64,000 nucleotides of DNA from Certhia americana (GCA_018697195.1 CM031878.1:32715818-32779817), one strand, 5' to 3'. Shown: positions 1 to 13,245, counted from the stretch's first letter. Numbers and translations: made by a program. The notes: generated by a model not told the origin, from the sequence alone.

Positions 1-67
1 GGGGCGAAGCGGCGGGGCGGGGGCGGCGCGGCCGGCGGCGCGCTCGAGGGGCAGGGGCCGGCGGCAG
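1..67 (+). other. DENND4C: candidate non-coding exon 1 (5' UTR), left end unknown
   Basis: CAG|GTGAGC at 65-73 is a near-consensus splice donor inside the CpG island, so an untranslated first exon could end at 67. Coding exon 2 begins with only 17 nt before its ATG, so a 5' UTR exon upstream is required. A second strong donor, CAG|GTGAGT, sits at 533-541 and could end an alternative or longer first exon at 535. Sequence alone does not decide between them. Confidence 0.4.
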
Positions 68-103
68 GTGAGCGGCCGCGGCAGGCAGGGCGGCAGGCAG
101 GCA

Positions 104-118
104 GGGAGGGAGGGAGGG
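104..118 (+). other. G-quadruplex motif in CpG island
   Basis: Four GGG tracts separated by single A residues (104-106, 108-110, 112-114, 116-118) form a textbook intramolecular G-quadruplex motif on the sense strand. It lies about 36 nt after the donor at 68, inside the CpG island, and is preceded by a GGCA-repeat run (about 80-103). Confidence 0.7.
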
Positions 119-3100
119 CAGGAGGCGGCCTGACAGACGGGAGCGGGGGGAGGCGGGCGAGCCGCCGACTCCGGCTCCCGCCTCGGGGCTCGGCGGGGGA
201 GCCCCTGTCCTACCCCCGAACACGCAGCCCCGTCCTTCTCCTCTACCACGTCCGGAGGAAACTCCCCTCCTTGCCGGTCAGGCAGGGAGGTTCGGGGTGT
301 TCCCCGGCGCCCACTCGGTCCCTGGGAAGGGCTCCTGCCCTGACCTGCCCCGGCAGAGCTTCTGTGTCGGGGCTCGTCCTTAACCCGTTCTGCACGGCCG
401 GGAAGGAGGAGGTGCTTTCTAGTCGTTTTCACATAATTATTGCCGTGATAATTGTTACTTTCCGTGCTGCCGTCGGGCGCGGCCGCCCCACGGGAGCAGG
501 GGGCTCTCCAGCGGCGCAGGTGGCAGGCGCCGCAGGTGAGTCCTGGGGCAGCTCCCTCCAATATTTCTCCATTTTCCTCTCCCTTTCCATGCCCCGGCTC
601 CTCCCCTAAGCTCCGGCGTCAGCGGGTTTAACCCTTGCGGGGGTCTGTGCCAAGCTGGGGATTGTCACCGGCTGTTGGAAGGGTGTTAGGAGCTCAGGAA
701 TCGTCCTTAGTCACTCTGGTGTTTTGGAAGCTGGTCGTGTCAGTGAGAAACTTAAAGTACTGAAGATATGAGAACAAGGAAAATCTAAATGCGTAACTTT
801 TAATCATCCTGTATTGTCATCCGAGGGTATCTCGTGTGTGCTTTGTTGCACAGCCAGATAGCCTGTGAAGTGAAAAGATCTGGTGATATGCCGGGCTTTC
901 GTGCGTCAAATAGTGAAAAAATATTCACAGAAGCTTTAAATATGATGTAAGCTGATTACTGTGCTGTTAATGCCGCAGTCCTTTAAAGTGTTGAAGCACA
1001 AGTCAGTTGTTGATTCTGCAGTCTCAGAAGGGATGCAAAATCTGAACAAGGTATCAATTCTAAACTTCATGTTAGTTCTGTACAAATCTTTTTAATGCTG
1101 TTAAGTCCTCTTCTCTTGTTAAGATGAAACACATTGCAGACATGGACTATTTTGCTGCTGTCAAACAATGCCTGTGGCTAACCTTTTATATCTGCATGAG
1201 GGCAGGACAAACAACAAACAGGACATTTCATTTGACTTTACACAAAGTTAGTAAAAATTTTTGCCTCATCTTTTTAAGTTGGCATGTTAGGAGTTAAGCC
1301 ACTAAATGTTTTGTCCTCGTGGGAAAAAAATAATGGTGGAATTTAAATTGCTTCATATCTGTTTGGAAAATGAAAGAATTTTTTTTGGTAAAGCAGTCAT
1401 GACCAAACTTAAGTGATTAACCAGACTACTAACCAGCCATACTATCTATTTCAAATCCTTCACACAAAGGACATAAGCTAAAAACCCGTAACTGTTAGAT
1501 AGTTTGTGAATGTTTATATTTTAAATGTGGCTGTGAGTGGGTTTTAAGATTTCTGGGGGCTTTTAATTTTTTTTTTTTAAGAATTGGCTGACAGACTGTT
1601 TCTTACCATTCCAGTGGATATGAAATGCTAATAGAGCATGTCTATCTTGAGCTGTGCAAGGAAGTTTAGTAGAACCCCGGAATGTAAATATTAGCTTGCA
1701 TACATGAGTTCTGACTTCTTTTAAAACAGTTACTAGCACAACTTGACATCAATTACTGCTAAAATCTCAATGTTTGAATCTTCTAAAGAAAAAGAAATCT
1801 TACGAGTTAAGATGGGCATTTTCGTAAATACTTATGGATAAGTATAATGTTACATTTTACTATTTATTCTTCCGTTAAGATTGGTCCCTCCATAGCCCAA
1901 AGTAAAGAAATTACATCTATTTGGACCATGTCTTACATATTTGTTTCCTTACTTGAAGATTGTGTCTGTAATTTCCTTCGTATCAACCTTTACATAGTTT
2001 TCATTAAAAATGAAAAACCAACTTAAGCAAAATTGGAATATTAAATATTGGTATGTATAACATCACTCTGACTCTACGTAAGTTAAATTCTCATTTAGAG
2101 TGAGAGTGCTACATATTGTTGAAATACAGTTCTAGAAGTGGTATCTTTTTAAGCTTAGTTCTTCTTTAGGTCTGTGTTTGACCATTGGAGAATTGATTTT
2201 ATAATTCAACCTTGATGCACTTTAAGGAAAATTATGTTCAAGTATTCATCTTGTTCCACCATCTGGGTTTACTTAAAAATACAGTAGGAGAAGAGTCTCA
2301 GTAGAATTTGATAGGAAAGATATATTCATAAATTTGTAAGAAAAAGTTAAGGTAGTCTTTTGACTGTTCTGTCTTACTATTAGGCTTTCAGATAAATTTC
2401 AGTGGCACCTGTAGGTATAGAGTAGTGTGCATAAAGGCTAGCATGTTTGGTGGCCTTCTTGCTGGTTTCATGCCATTCTGACTGAAATAATGACAAAAAG
2501 TACTTGCAACCCCTGGATCAGGTTCTTCTGTCTAAGGGTAGCTTACACTGTTGAAGGTTATCTTTTCTTCCTGTGCTTGCTAGCTATCTCAAGGCAAGGA
2601 CTGCCCGCCTTCAGCGTGCTGCTTTCTTGGATGATATTCAAGGTACTGGAGGTCTTGTTTTAGGTGACCTGTAAAATAGTTCTTGGGGGTCGTAATCTTA
2701 GTTACTAAGTTGTCTCCCTTGTGACTTGACGATAGTTGTCCATACTGCTCATTCAGATCTGTAAAATGAAAATCAGTTTGCCACACTTGTATCATGAGAC
2801 CTGTTTTTCTCCTGTAGTTCTTCAAACAGTAAACTGAATGTTTTAGGGTTTTTATCTGCTTTGGAATTTCTGGTTTGCTACAAAAATAATCCCTCTGTTA
2901 AAGTTGTTGCCCATGGTTGTAGAGAATCATGCTGCTTCTTTCCTGCTCGATAAAAAGGTAGTGTTGTTGGAAATGCTACACCCCTGTAATGATAATGAGA
3001 ATGTTTCATTCTGCAAATTTGTGGAGATAAAGGCTTGCAGTTCGGATCTCTGTTTTTACAAGCAAAGTGACTTAGTTAAGGACTGTTTCTGGAGTGCTAC

Positions 3101-3410
3101 GTGGTTTCTGATGCATAGGTACTGTTTCATGTTCAGTTAATTCTTGTGCATCTGTCACAAAATGTGAGCATGTAAACTTATTCTAAAGTTTCAAGAGTAC
3201 ACTTAGACTGAGCTCTGCATTCCAAGTTCTGTTTGAGCAGAAAGTTTTGTCTTTGTTAGTATCTCACTCCAGTCCTTTCTGCTTACAGACTTTTTGAGAG
3301 TATAAATGTGGTCCTGATGTTTACTGTTTGGTTTGGCAGACAGGAGACTTGAGTTTTCAGAATTACTAAGATTATGATTATGGTCTCTGTTTAATCATGC
3401 AACTTTTTTC

Positions 3411-3462
3411 TTTTTTTTTTTTTTTTTTTTTTTTGTTTTTTGGGGCTTTTTTTTTTTTTTTT
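3411..3462 (+). repeat. poly-T tracts
   Basis: Two long T runs (3411-3434 and 3447-3462) are separated by a short G/T segment. The second run is followed directly by AACAG at 3463-3467, which resembles a 3' splice site with a perfect pyrimidine tract, but nothing downstream looks like an exon. Confidence 0.85.
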
Positions 3463-6400
3463 AACAGCATCTCAGAGTAGTTGATTGAGAGAACAGTAAA
3501 ACAGTATCCACAGTTTCTTGCTGAATGTTGGCTTGCATGTCATTAAACATTCCATTTGCTTTGTTTCAGTTTGTTTCAGTTAAATGCACTGGGCCAGTTT
3601 TGCCTTACTCTGCTTTCATCTTTGCATTTAGTGACACTTCAGTTCCTTTCCTTTATTCTCAAAAAGTCTCTAAAGAGACTTGATGCTTTTCAAGCAAAAA
3701 CCAAGAGCCTGTGTTCCTCTGCCTATGTTCCTCTGCCTAAAAGATATTAAAAATAGTGTAAATTAAGGATTGATGTGCAAATTAAGTTATTCAGTTCTAG
3801 CAGCAAAAGCTGAGTTTACAATTACAAGTGTCCAAAGGAACAGAAGCTTTCATCATCTTGAAATTGAAGTGTTTTCCAGTTGTGAACAAAGGGCAGGTAT
3901 ACCACAAAATGTAACCATTTTTTACCAAAGAGGCAAAAATCCCAGTGTTCTTGATTTTTGTCTGAACCAGCTCATTTCAGTGATAGCTTTTGTCTTTGCA
4001 ATTAATTTCAGCCTTTGATCAGTAATGCATAAACTGAAATCTCTCTACTGATGCATTCTTCAGTGTTGCTCTTCAATTTTGCAAGTCTTTGCAATGTAGT
4101 GGAGTTGACTGCTGAAAGCAAGACTTTATTTTTTCCTTCCCTGTTGAGCAACCCAGTGCTGCTGTTCCTGGTGTCACGTAACATGGCTCTAGCCCTCGTT
4201 GCTATTCTCTGGGGAAGAAGCTATACTCTCACCCAGATAAGAAACCTGACATAGATAGAAGTCTTGTGATTAAAATGTCCTCCTATCGTGTCTATATAAT
4301 GTGTATATTTTTCTGCTTCAGGAAGGGATAAAAGCATGGTTGAAGTAGGGAGAAAGAGGACATAGTAGAGGTCAGCTACCTATGAGCAGCATATGAAGAA
4401 AAATAAGTTCAAGGACTTAATTAATGTTTCAGGGAATTCAAGAATTCAAGGTACCTGTAGTTGTATAGTTAAGCCCTGAAGCTTCTGCAGGATATCCATC
4501 TTTGTCTAAGAGAAGATTGTAGAAAGGAAATATAAAGAAAAATGCTGAGTCACAGCAATAGTTTATTCATTCGGTTACTCTAATCATCAAAAGGGACTAT
4601 TGCAAAATACGAGAACTGGTGTGGCCAGTTCTCAATGGCCTATCAGTCAGCCATCCTTGGAAATAACAGCAGCAGCTTACCTATGCTACAGCATCATTTG
4701 TACTGTGCTTTCATGGCTAAGCATGAAATCCTGTAACATTTTAGGTAATTAATAATCCTAGTGAGAATGTAAAATTCTGGGTATCTAGCTGGAAGTGGCA
4801 GAAAATTGTTATATTTGCAGGTAATATGAGCTTAAGTATGCTGAGGTAGATTTTCTCATGGCATAAATAGTACCTTTTGCAGGTTTCCTTGAAACAAATT
4901 CTAAAAAATAAGCTGTGTCTTTGCACAAGAATATCCTTTCAAGGAGATAGATAACTTGAGAAATATTTAATGTTTGTAAGACTTATGTGTCTTGTACTTC
5001 TTAGGGTGCTGAAGCTGCTGAAGATGTGACTGAAGAACAGTATTGACAGAAGTTAATTTTAGTGGGAGACTCTTTTTAGGTGGTAATTCCCAATGAAAGC
5101 CTAACTTTAGGTGTCCTCAATTACCAGCTGAAGCTCCTCTTCAAATTCCTGCAGAAGGAACATGGGAAGGCTAACCCTATGAAGTTTAGTTTTCTGAACA
5201 GGTACCACATACATTTAAGAGTAAAATTTGGATTTGGCAGGAGGAGGAAGAGTACAAGTACTTTTATTATAAGGTTTCAAAGTCGTGAAACCACTGTGAT
5301 GTGGTTTGCTAGTGCTTGGGAGCAGTTTACCTCTTATAGGTCACATCCAGGTTTGTTTTCAGTTCTGAATGTTCAAAGGTCAGCAGAACATAAAAGATAA
5401 AACTGTGTAACTGCATAAACGTGTTACTATTTTCTCAAAGTTTTGCTGAAACCAGAAAAAGCAAGTGTATACATCTCTCATGCAATGTTTATTTGACTCA
5501 AAAAGAATTCTTGTAGTTAGAGTCATCAGTGAACGACTTGAATTTTTCTGGCCTTAAATTCTTGCTTAACCTTGGGGATACATCCGTAGCTTTTTTTTTC
5601 TTTCACTTTTTGTTATGTCTTAGTAGTAAATAAGTGGTAATTCTCCCTGTGCAAGACTATTCATTTTGTTTGTGAATGAAGTATAGACATACCACTAAAG
5701 TTTCCCAACACAAATCAACAATGTGTGCAAACCTGGAGTTGTACTGGTATAAGAAAATCTCAAGTCCTCATTAGAAGAGATTTTGCCAACCAAAATTTAT
5801 TTTGCTAGTGGTGGCGTACTTTTACAGGAGCTTATATTGAAGTACCTATATGACTCTGAAGAGCAGAATTCTTCTGTGGTCTTCTGGGTATGCTAGTTCA
5901 ATTGTAGGAATAAACCAGACCTAACACACAATGAAGGGAGAAGTATGTTGTTCAGGATTGGGTAGATGAAATAGCAAGTTCATCTTTGAAAAAAGGCATG
6001 GTACACAAACTTCCTTAAAAAACCCCCATGCTTTCTTAAAAGGCAGTGTGATTTCAAACTCTGATACATATACTTTGCTGCATTTTTGCTTTGAACTTTG
6101 TTTGCAGAAATCTACTCATAACATAATTATATGTGAATGCCTGAAGTTCTTTTGGATTATGATGACTCATTCATTGTGAATGTAATGACTAATGTGACAT
6201 TTCAGTTTATTTTAAACAAAACAGAACAGATCCTGTTCAAAGACATTTACAGATTTTCTTATTTTTCTGAGATGTACTGTGTATGCACTGCACATCTCAA
6301 AACCTCTTCTTAGTATTTTTGATCCAACTGATTCGACTAGGAATAAGAGATCTCTTATTTACTCAGTCACTCCTCTAATTTTGAACTGTTTTTCTAGTTA

Positions 6401-6863
6401 TATTAGTAGCCAGATGATTCACAGATCTGAGAAGGGGAATTGCTTTGATCCTGAAGTGTCTAATTGTCTGTTGTACCTTTTTAAAGTTCTCACCATTAAC
6501 TAGCATGCTTTCTAGTTTGAATGTCTGATATGAAATACTTAGTATTTGAGTTGTCCACGTTATTAAGTGTAAAAGTAGTATCACTCCATTTATATTCCTA
6601 CTCCCCTTGTCTATATGTAGCATTGATACTGCTCTAGATGTGGCAGAGGTTAAAAATCTATTGTAAAAGATTAAAGCTATCATAGAGGACAGGGTTTTGC
6701 TCTCTCTTTTGAGCAGGGACTAAAATGATGGTAACCCATCCCTAAGGTAGATCCTCTGGCTCCACAACTGTCATCCTGCCTGTCCTATGGAGCAGTAACA
6801 CTGCAGGAAAATGGAGACTTCTACTGCTGAATACTTGGGAGCACATTGTGAGAGCTGGGATAG

Positions 6864-7050
6864 GTGTCTGGTGTTTGGTGGTTTTGGTTGGTTGTTTCTT
6901 GTTTGGGTTTTGGCTTGGTGGGGGAGGGTTTGAGGGGTTTGTTTGTGTGGTTTTGTTGTTTTGGGACTTGGGGTTTTTTGGTTGGTTCGATTTTTTTTTT
7001 TGGGGTTTTTTTTTTGGTTTTTTTTTTTGTTTTTTTTGTTTGGTTAGGCT
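6864..7050 (+). repeat. G/T-only low-complexity tract
   Basis: For about 190 bases the + strand is almost purely G and T, moving from GGTTT-type repeats to T runs broken by GG pairs. Open frames on both strands here (Phe/Gly/Trp-rich on +, Lys/Pro/Gln-rich on -) are composition artefacts and not genes. Confidence 0.85.
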
Positions 7051-10000
7051 TTTTTGCAAAGGAGGAAATTGTGAATTCCATTCCACCCTGTGCAGAGGAA
7101 TGAATGTAGGGGGTCTCAAATCTCAAGTCTTGTGCATGCCACAGCACATGAGCATTGGGACTGTGCTGTTTTGGAAGTCATGAGGGATCAAATCTTGGTA
7201 TTTCAAAAAAATTTTGGAGAAGTCTGAGATCAGTTCTCTGTGTAAATCAAATTAATTCATTCCTAAATGGTTAAATTGGAAGTAGGAAAGTTAGCAATTG
7301 TGAATTGTATTCGTAATAGAGATAGCCTGCTTTAGGAAACCAGGGGTTTTTACTTTAAACATATTTCTAAATCCAGTTACTAAATCCATAAATATATTGT
7401 GTGTCAAAACAGTAAAAAAAAAAACCCCAAAAAAATGAAAACAACTTGAAGAATATTTTAAATAGGAAGACAAGGGCATGTGTTAAATTATGACAGAAAT
7501 TAATTGTGTGCTTTTGGCAGTGATTTGACTTCTTCTACTGCCTAAAATCTGTACAGTTTATCCCAGAAAATCAAGTTCCTTGTAACTGTTTTGCCTGAGA
7601 ACTCCACAGTGTGTTGAGTAATATGGTTAGGTAATTTGAGTGTCATATGATGATATTAAGAGAAGGCTCGAAATAGGTGTAATGTTAGACATCACATTTA
7701 TCATGTCTGGAGTATGTTAGGACTTCATGACAGAGAATCTCAAGCTTGCTACCCTTGATAACTTTTTTCATGTTTGAGGAAAATATTTATTGACACATAT
7801 GTCTGTATAAGTAGTACACTGCTGCAGGTTAAGACCAAAAGCATGAATATTCTAACTGCTGTCAGCTGTGTGGTTTGGACTTAATTTTAAGGCATCTTGG
7901 CAAACAAGAGTTTCTTAATGAGGAGTTGGCAAGAGGATTAAAAGACAGACTTCTGAAGTGTTAATAAGCTCCCACCAAGCCTGAAAAGCAGCTGAGGAAG
8001 AATGAAAATGCTGAGGCTGAGAGGTTTGAGGCTGGTTATCATAGGCCAGGCAGAAATGGGAATCATACCTCTTGATGGGCACAAGAGGAGTTCAGTGGGG
8101 TCGGATAGGCTGTGGGGCTCTGAAAATACTGATGAAGCAGCCTGTGTTTGGTGTGGTGAAGCTGTCAATGAAGAGAGCTACAGAGAAGAAAGATGCCTTC
8201 CTGAAGTGTTTTTTTCTTACTGAAAGATAAAAATGAGGAAAATTGTATACTTCAAAGGGTTTTTCACTCTGGTTTTGTAGAGCCCTTAAATGATAATTCC
8301 AAATGACATATGTCTGATTGTGTTGTAGATGGCTAGCAGAAATCAAGTCAAACCATAATTCTGTGATCTGGCAAATCTCTGTGTAGATTCTGGCAAAATA
8401 ACTTCAATGTTAATACTTAACTATTTCAATGCTTAATAGAGAGCGCAATAAGAAAGAGAGTATCTCTGATTCTTGTAGCTTACTTGGAGTAACCTCTCAG
8501 GTAAATTTGAAACAACATTCTTTCTTCTCTCATTTGACCTCAAAACCAAGTAATAGTCCCCACTCACCCCAACCAAAAAAAGGCACAAAATAACTGCGAA
8601 AGGAGTCTTGGAGATTTGGGCTCCCAGAAGAAATGTAACCACTGGACTTTTTGTCTCTTGACTTTTTCTTTGCTGTTTTGTTTTTGTTTCAGGCTACTAT
8701 ATTTGGCTTTTTTCCAAAGGAGTTTCCAATTACAGAAAGAGTTCTCTAACAAAGAATGTTTCCAGGGCAGCAGATGTTTCACTCATTACATAATACTGAG
8801 CATGGCTAACCTTTAAAGCTTTCAACTGGGGCAGTAAGTGCATTTTATAAAGTACTTTTGTTGCTCTGAGAACTATGTTGTTGTTATTATTATTGTTGTT
8901 AAATTTTCTCTTTTGAACTATTTTCTTTGCAGTCTTTGGAGTAGTTGTCATCTTCAGTCATGTGAAAGAACAGTTTGGGTACAACACTGATGAAACAAGA
9001 TTAAACTGGTTTATTAAATGAGTAGCTGGACTGCTTGCTTATTATCATTCTTTCCCGTCTCATATCTTTTCCATTTCTGTTTTCTGTCCTTGGCAATAGA
9101 ACTTAATTTATTGGTACTGCACTTGCCTTCATTGGTTCCAGCTGCTTTCAAGACTGTGTAGATCAGCTCAGAATTTGAGTTTCGTCCTCACATATCTATA
9201 ACTGCTCCAATTTTTATACCATTGGACAACTTGAAATTACTGTTCAATAGGAAGACAAACTGTTGAATATTAATATGGTAGAAGTAGCCTGGAGGGTCTG
9301 GAGTAGTTTGGGTATTCTTTAGATTTAGGATTGGTTTTTTTCTCAACTTAGAATTTTTATGAGGGGCAAAATTACAGATTCTTTAGTGTCTTGGATTACA
9401 GGGTTTATAAACTTTGTGATATTTTCAGCCATTTTTAATTCATACGTAGCTATTCAACTTGCTAGCACAAAACTTTACTTCTGAAAGCTTTTTTATGTTT
9501 GATACAGGCATTTATAACATCACATCATTGCCCCACTGTTTTGCAGCAGTTGTTAACTGGTTATGCAGGCAATCAGAAAAAAGTCAGACTAAAAGCACTA
9601 GAAAGCATTAAAAGAAATTCTTAAGACAGAAGTAGAATTAGCAATCTACTAACTTAAATTGTTTAATTTGTTAAATATAAGCCTGAAAATTTGTGGCTAG
9701 TTTCCTCACTTCCTTTGGTAATATTTTCATACAGGACATGAAAATATAACAAATGCAAAGAAAATTCAAGGTAATGGGGAACAATAATACATTTTGTTTA
9801 AGGCCAAGATGTTCTCTGTTTTTTATAAAACATGTCTGAAAAGCTGTAAGACTTCTTAATAACACAATTGATGCGTTAGTGGCAAACTGTATATGATTGA
9901 GAAAACTAGATATTTGTTGCTGTGAAATTATCACTTATTACAATACTGGATTTGCAGAGTCAGTTTACTTCATCTCCACCTCTTCTTCCTGTGATGTACA

Positions 10001-10889
10001 CTTTTGCATCATCTCCAAGCAAATTGGAAAGGAAATCTACATTCCAAAAGCACAGATACCTGTTTCCCATTATATGAATAGTGTGTTTTTTAGTGGCTAT
10101 CATGAAAATGTTAGTAACAAATTGCCAAAAAGACACACCAAATACCTGTCCAAGTTTTTGAAAACCATGGTTGTCTTTGGTCATTGTAGGAGTAACAGGT
10201 AAAGTGTGAAAAACATCTTTGCACTTCCCACCTGTGGTGTTCTGGGCTTTGGGATTTGCGTTGTAACCATAGTAATTTGATGTTAAGGTTTATTTATTTA
10301 ATTTATGGGGTTTTTTCAGTATTAACTGTATTTTTAGTATTAACTATATTAACGGTGTTTGACATACCAAAAACTTAATGCAGCTTTTGTTCTCAAACAT
10401 TTGCAGTCTGCAGAACTCTGCTGCTCTTAGAACTGTTTTTTCTATAGGTGAAGGGGAAAAAACTCTGCTCTGACATTAGATTTTTTTCCAGGCTTGGTGC
10501 CTTTGCTTCCATGGGAATTTTTTACCTGAGGTTATTTATTGTGGTATTTCTACTGTTGTGGGCTGATCTGTTTGGAATGCTTTAGAAAACTTTACCATCA
10601 AGCCTGGTTAGACGCATTTTTTCCCTGATTTTTTGTGTTCATATGCAGTCAGAAAACAATCTGGTACACAAACAGCAACTGCAGACTCAACATTCTTTTT
10701 CTTTGCATGATGTCTTTATATTTTTTAGATTTTTTACTGTTTTGGTAAGTAGTTTTAAGTTTCATATTAAGTACTATTACATTCTCTTCGGAGAGAAGAT
10801 AGACAAAACAATTCCTTCTGTAGTTTGATACCAAGGACAACTTCCAGCCCCAAGAACAAAAACAACAGTGAAGTGAGAAAAAAAACAAG

Positions 10890-11136
10890 GAAGATAAAGC
10901 TTCATAACCTGAAGCTATGGTTGGACAATTGATTCTAGTATGCTAATATACCAGAACTTATAAAAGTGTGAGGCCTGGTGACCCAGGTGTCCATTTTGTG
11001 ACTGTTTTGGGTGCGACTTGTGTGTGGTCCGGCTGGACTCTTGTGTAGCCCAGGTGAGGCCTTTTAACAAATACCTGCTTTATCCTCTTGCCCTGTCTAG
11101 TCTCTGTTCCAGCTCAGCCTCCAGAAGGCATCATAC
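10890..11136 (+). mobile_element. solo-LTR-like fragment of an avian endogenous retrovirus
   Basis: The segment has LTR layout: a TATAAAAG box near 10960, a promoter-proximal region, and an R/U5-like stretch with an AACAAATACCTGC motif where avian ERV LTRs carry AATAAATACCTGC (about 11070), ending near a CCAGAAGGCATCA sequence. From memory this resembles LTRs of bird ERVs. No gag, pol or env sequence flanks it, so it looks like a solo or truncated LTR. The 5' boundary is uncertain and no target-site duplication was confirmed. Confidence 0.6.
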
Positions 11137-12252
11137 ATGTGTTCAAATTTGCAATAATTTAGCTATCTGATGCAAAAAGCTAGTCTAGATTATTTTCTGT
11201 ACCAGACCTTGATACAGGTTTTCTGTACGAAATTCAATTAACTCAGTCATATGTCATCCCATAGGAATGCTTCATTAAAATCTAATTGGCAAACCTTTTA
11301 TCTTTCACCTTGTCCTTAAGTTTATTTTTTCACTTTTAGAAGAGGCCTTTGTAAGATGATCACCATGTAGGTTGTAATTTATTTCAGTTGTACAATTATG
11401 ATATTCTCAAATGTTTGCTTGAAAACAGGAAGGAATGGTCCTGTATTTACATAGTTGCGTGTTCAGACCAAAATGTGGGTGACATCCAGCCATTCCTGTT
11501 CTACAGCTGGTTGTGTTAAGACAGGTAGAAGGTGGGCAGTGCATCTCTGAAGTTATTTTCGAAATTCTGGTTTTTCTAATACTCATGTAATTTAGTCAAG
11601 TGACTGCAACTGTTACTTTGTTTAATAATTGTCATTATAATCTGATATGCAATCCAAAAAAAGAAAGTCTTTAAAAACATTTCTAGTAATTTTTTTTCTC
11701 TTGCTGTTGACTGACTGGCTAATAATTTGCGAGCTACTTTTTCTTTTCTATTTTAATCCTGTTCAGTGCTAATGTTATTCTGGAAGTAATGTTGCCTTAC
11801 CTTGTCTTTTGTTAAGGTGTGTATAAATGGATGCACTTTATGTTCTTACACATTGTAAAATGTGCTTCAGAGAGCTTTTATATAGATATATCTGTGTGAC
11901 TTCACTCTGTGCTGCAAGTGCTGTATTAAATATTTGATAACTTCCTTGCTCACTAATTCCTCCTGAACTCACTTAACTTTGTGGGATAGTCTAGTTTATA
12001 ATATTCCATTCTGTTGTAATTTTCAGTTATCTGTGACGTGCATGCAAGGTCTGATTTCTGCTGTGAAAGTGAAATGCGTAAGCTGGAGTTGCACACTTAC
12101 CTGAGTACAAATGGGTTTGCGTAAAAGTGAGTGTGATATAGACAAGCATAGTGATGTGCAGTAGCAGTGAAAGGTATGCTGAAACTGACAAGCAACTGGA
12201 GTGCCAGCTGTAGTATATTCTGGTTGTTACATGGTAATAGTGGGGAGTGTTT

Positions 12253-12294
12253 GCACTTGCTGTGTGCATTTAAGCACTTGCTGTGTTCATTTAA
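12253..12294 (+). repeat. 21-nt tandem duplication
   Basis: Two adjacent 21-nt copies (12253-12273 and 12274-12294) differ at one base and begin GCACTTGCTGTGT. This is a small intronic duplication with no evident function. Confidence 0.85.
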
Positions 12295-12699
12295 GCCTGT
12301 GTGGGTGTGTTAATGTGTCAGAAATGTAACTATATTTTGTGTCTAGGAAAAAAAAACCCACCAAACAAAGCAGTATATAAAGTTTTGATTGCCCAGTATA
12401 GTCTATAGTTGCATTCCTTACTGTTTTTCCGAGTGATTTCAACTATCAACTTCCTGGTAATCTAGTTAAACAGATACAAAAATTGAGGCAACTAGAACAA
12501 GAACAATCATGCAGATTTATTGAATACAGTTAACATTGAGAACCTCCATCACTGTGTTCCTTTTGTGGAATATAGCTAGGAAAGAGTTAAAAAAAAGTCA
12601 AAGGAAGCACTGTTGTTAATGTGTTTCGCTAATACGAAGTTTTTAAAAAATCGTATTTGTGGAATTAGTATTAACCACTATATCCAGTAATAGTGCTCT

Positions 12700-12745
12700 T
12701 TAGCATTTTGATTTAGCATTTAGATTTAGCATTTAGATTTGATTT
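12700..12745 (+). repeat. short tandem repeat, unit about 12 nt
   Basis: The unit GATTTAGCATTT and close variants repeats about three to four times. It is a small degenerate minisatellite within intron 1. Confidence 0.75.
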
Positions 12746-13011
12746 TTATGAATAGTTCTAGAGACAAAACTTTTTAGGGTCTAAATCCTCACTGCTGATC
12801 AAACTTGCTACATTCAGGCCTTTGTGTTCTACTTTATCTTACACCGCGTGATTAAACTTTATTGTTCTGATTTAGGATCACCTGCTTCTACAAAAATTGG
12901 TCTCTTTTGATCATCTGTTGTCATCTGTTTCTTGCCACCAGCTTTGTCATGCTGTTCTTTTTAGCAGTATTGTGAAATGCTACAGAGATATTTTTTTTTA
13001 CTGAGGCCTAT

Positions 13012-13245
13012 AGGTCACAGAATAAGGGGCAACGATTTTAAATTTTAAGAAGAGGAGTTTAGATTGTACATAAGACACAGTGAAGGTGGTGAGGCACAGC
13101 TTGCCCAGAGAATCAGGGTATCCAGCCTGTGGATGTCACATTCATGGAAGTGTTCAAGGCCATGTTGGATGGGGCTGTGAGCAGCCTGCTCTAATATGGA
13201 AGGTGTCCCTGTCCCAACCCAAATCATTTTGTGATTCTGGTATTT
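13012..13245 (+). mobile_element. CR1 LINE 3'-end fragment
   Basis: The stretch follows the remembered CR1 3' end: a GGTGAGGCAC segment, then words like GTGTTCAAGGCCATGTTGGA and GGTGTCCCTGTCCC, ending CAACCCAAATCATTTTGTGATTCTG. CR1 elements are typically 5'-truncated and end in ATTCTATGATTCT-type repeats, as here. It is diverged and non-functional. Confidence 0.85.

Larger units (their letters stand above)
1..540 (+). promoter_or_regulatory. DENND4C: CpG island, probable DENND4C promoter and first-exon region
   Basis: Base composition changes sharply here: about the first 540 bases are very GC- and CpG-rich, while the rest of the window is AT-rich. Overlapping Sp1-type GC boxes (GGGGCGG and GGGCGG) lie at 14-26. 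No TATA box is visible. CpG islands commonly mark promoters of broadly expressed vertebrate genes, and this one lies upstream of the DENND4C coding exons on the same strand. The transcription start cannot be placed from sequence alone and may lie left of the window. A divergent neighbour sharing the island cannot be excluded. Confidence 0.75.

Noticed and set aside
271..609. 112-codon open frame in the CpG island.
   Set aside because: It starts upstream of any supported exon, spans the candidate donor at 536 and has no recognisable domain; GC-rich DNA lacks stops by chance.
3463..3467. Strong-looking acceptor (T-run then AACAG) in intron 1.
   Set aside because: No open or conserved-looking segment with a good donor follows; most likely a chance product of the T-run.
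5080..5400. 106-codon open frame in intron 1.
   Set aside because: No family resemblance and no flanking exon logic; similar lengths are expected by chance in 19 kb of intron on six frames.
6742..7183. Overlapping open frames on both strands (Lys/Pro/Gln-rich on -, Phe/Gly/Trp-rich on +).
   Set aside because: They are generated by the G/T-only low-complexity tract; no splice signals, no homology, and amino-acid use only reflects the DNA repeat.
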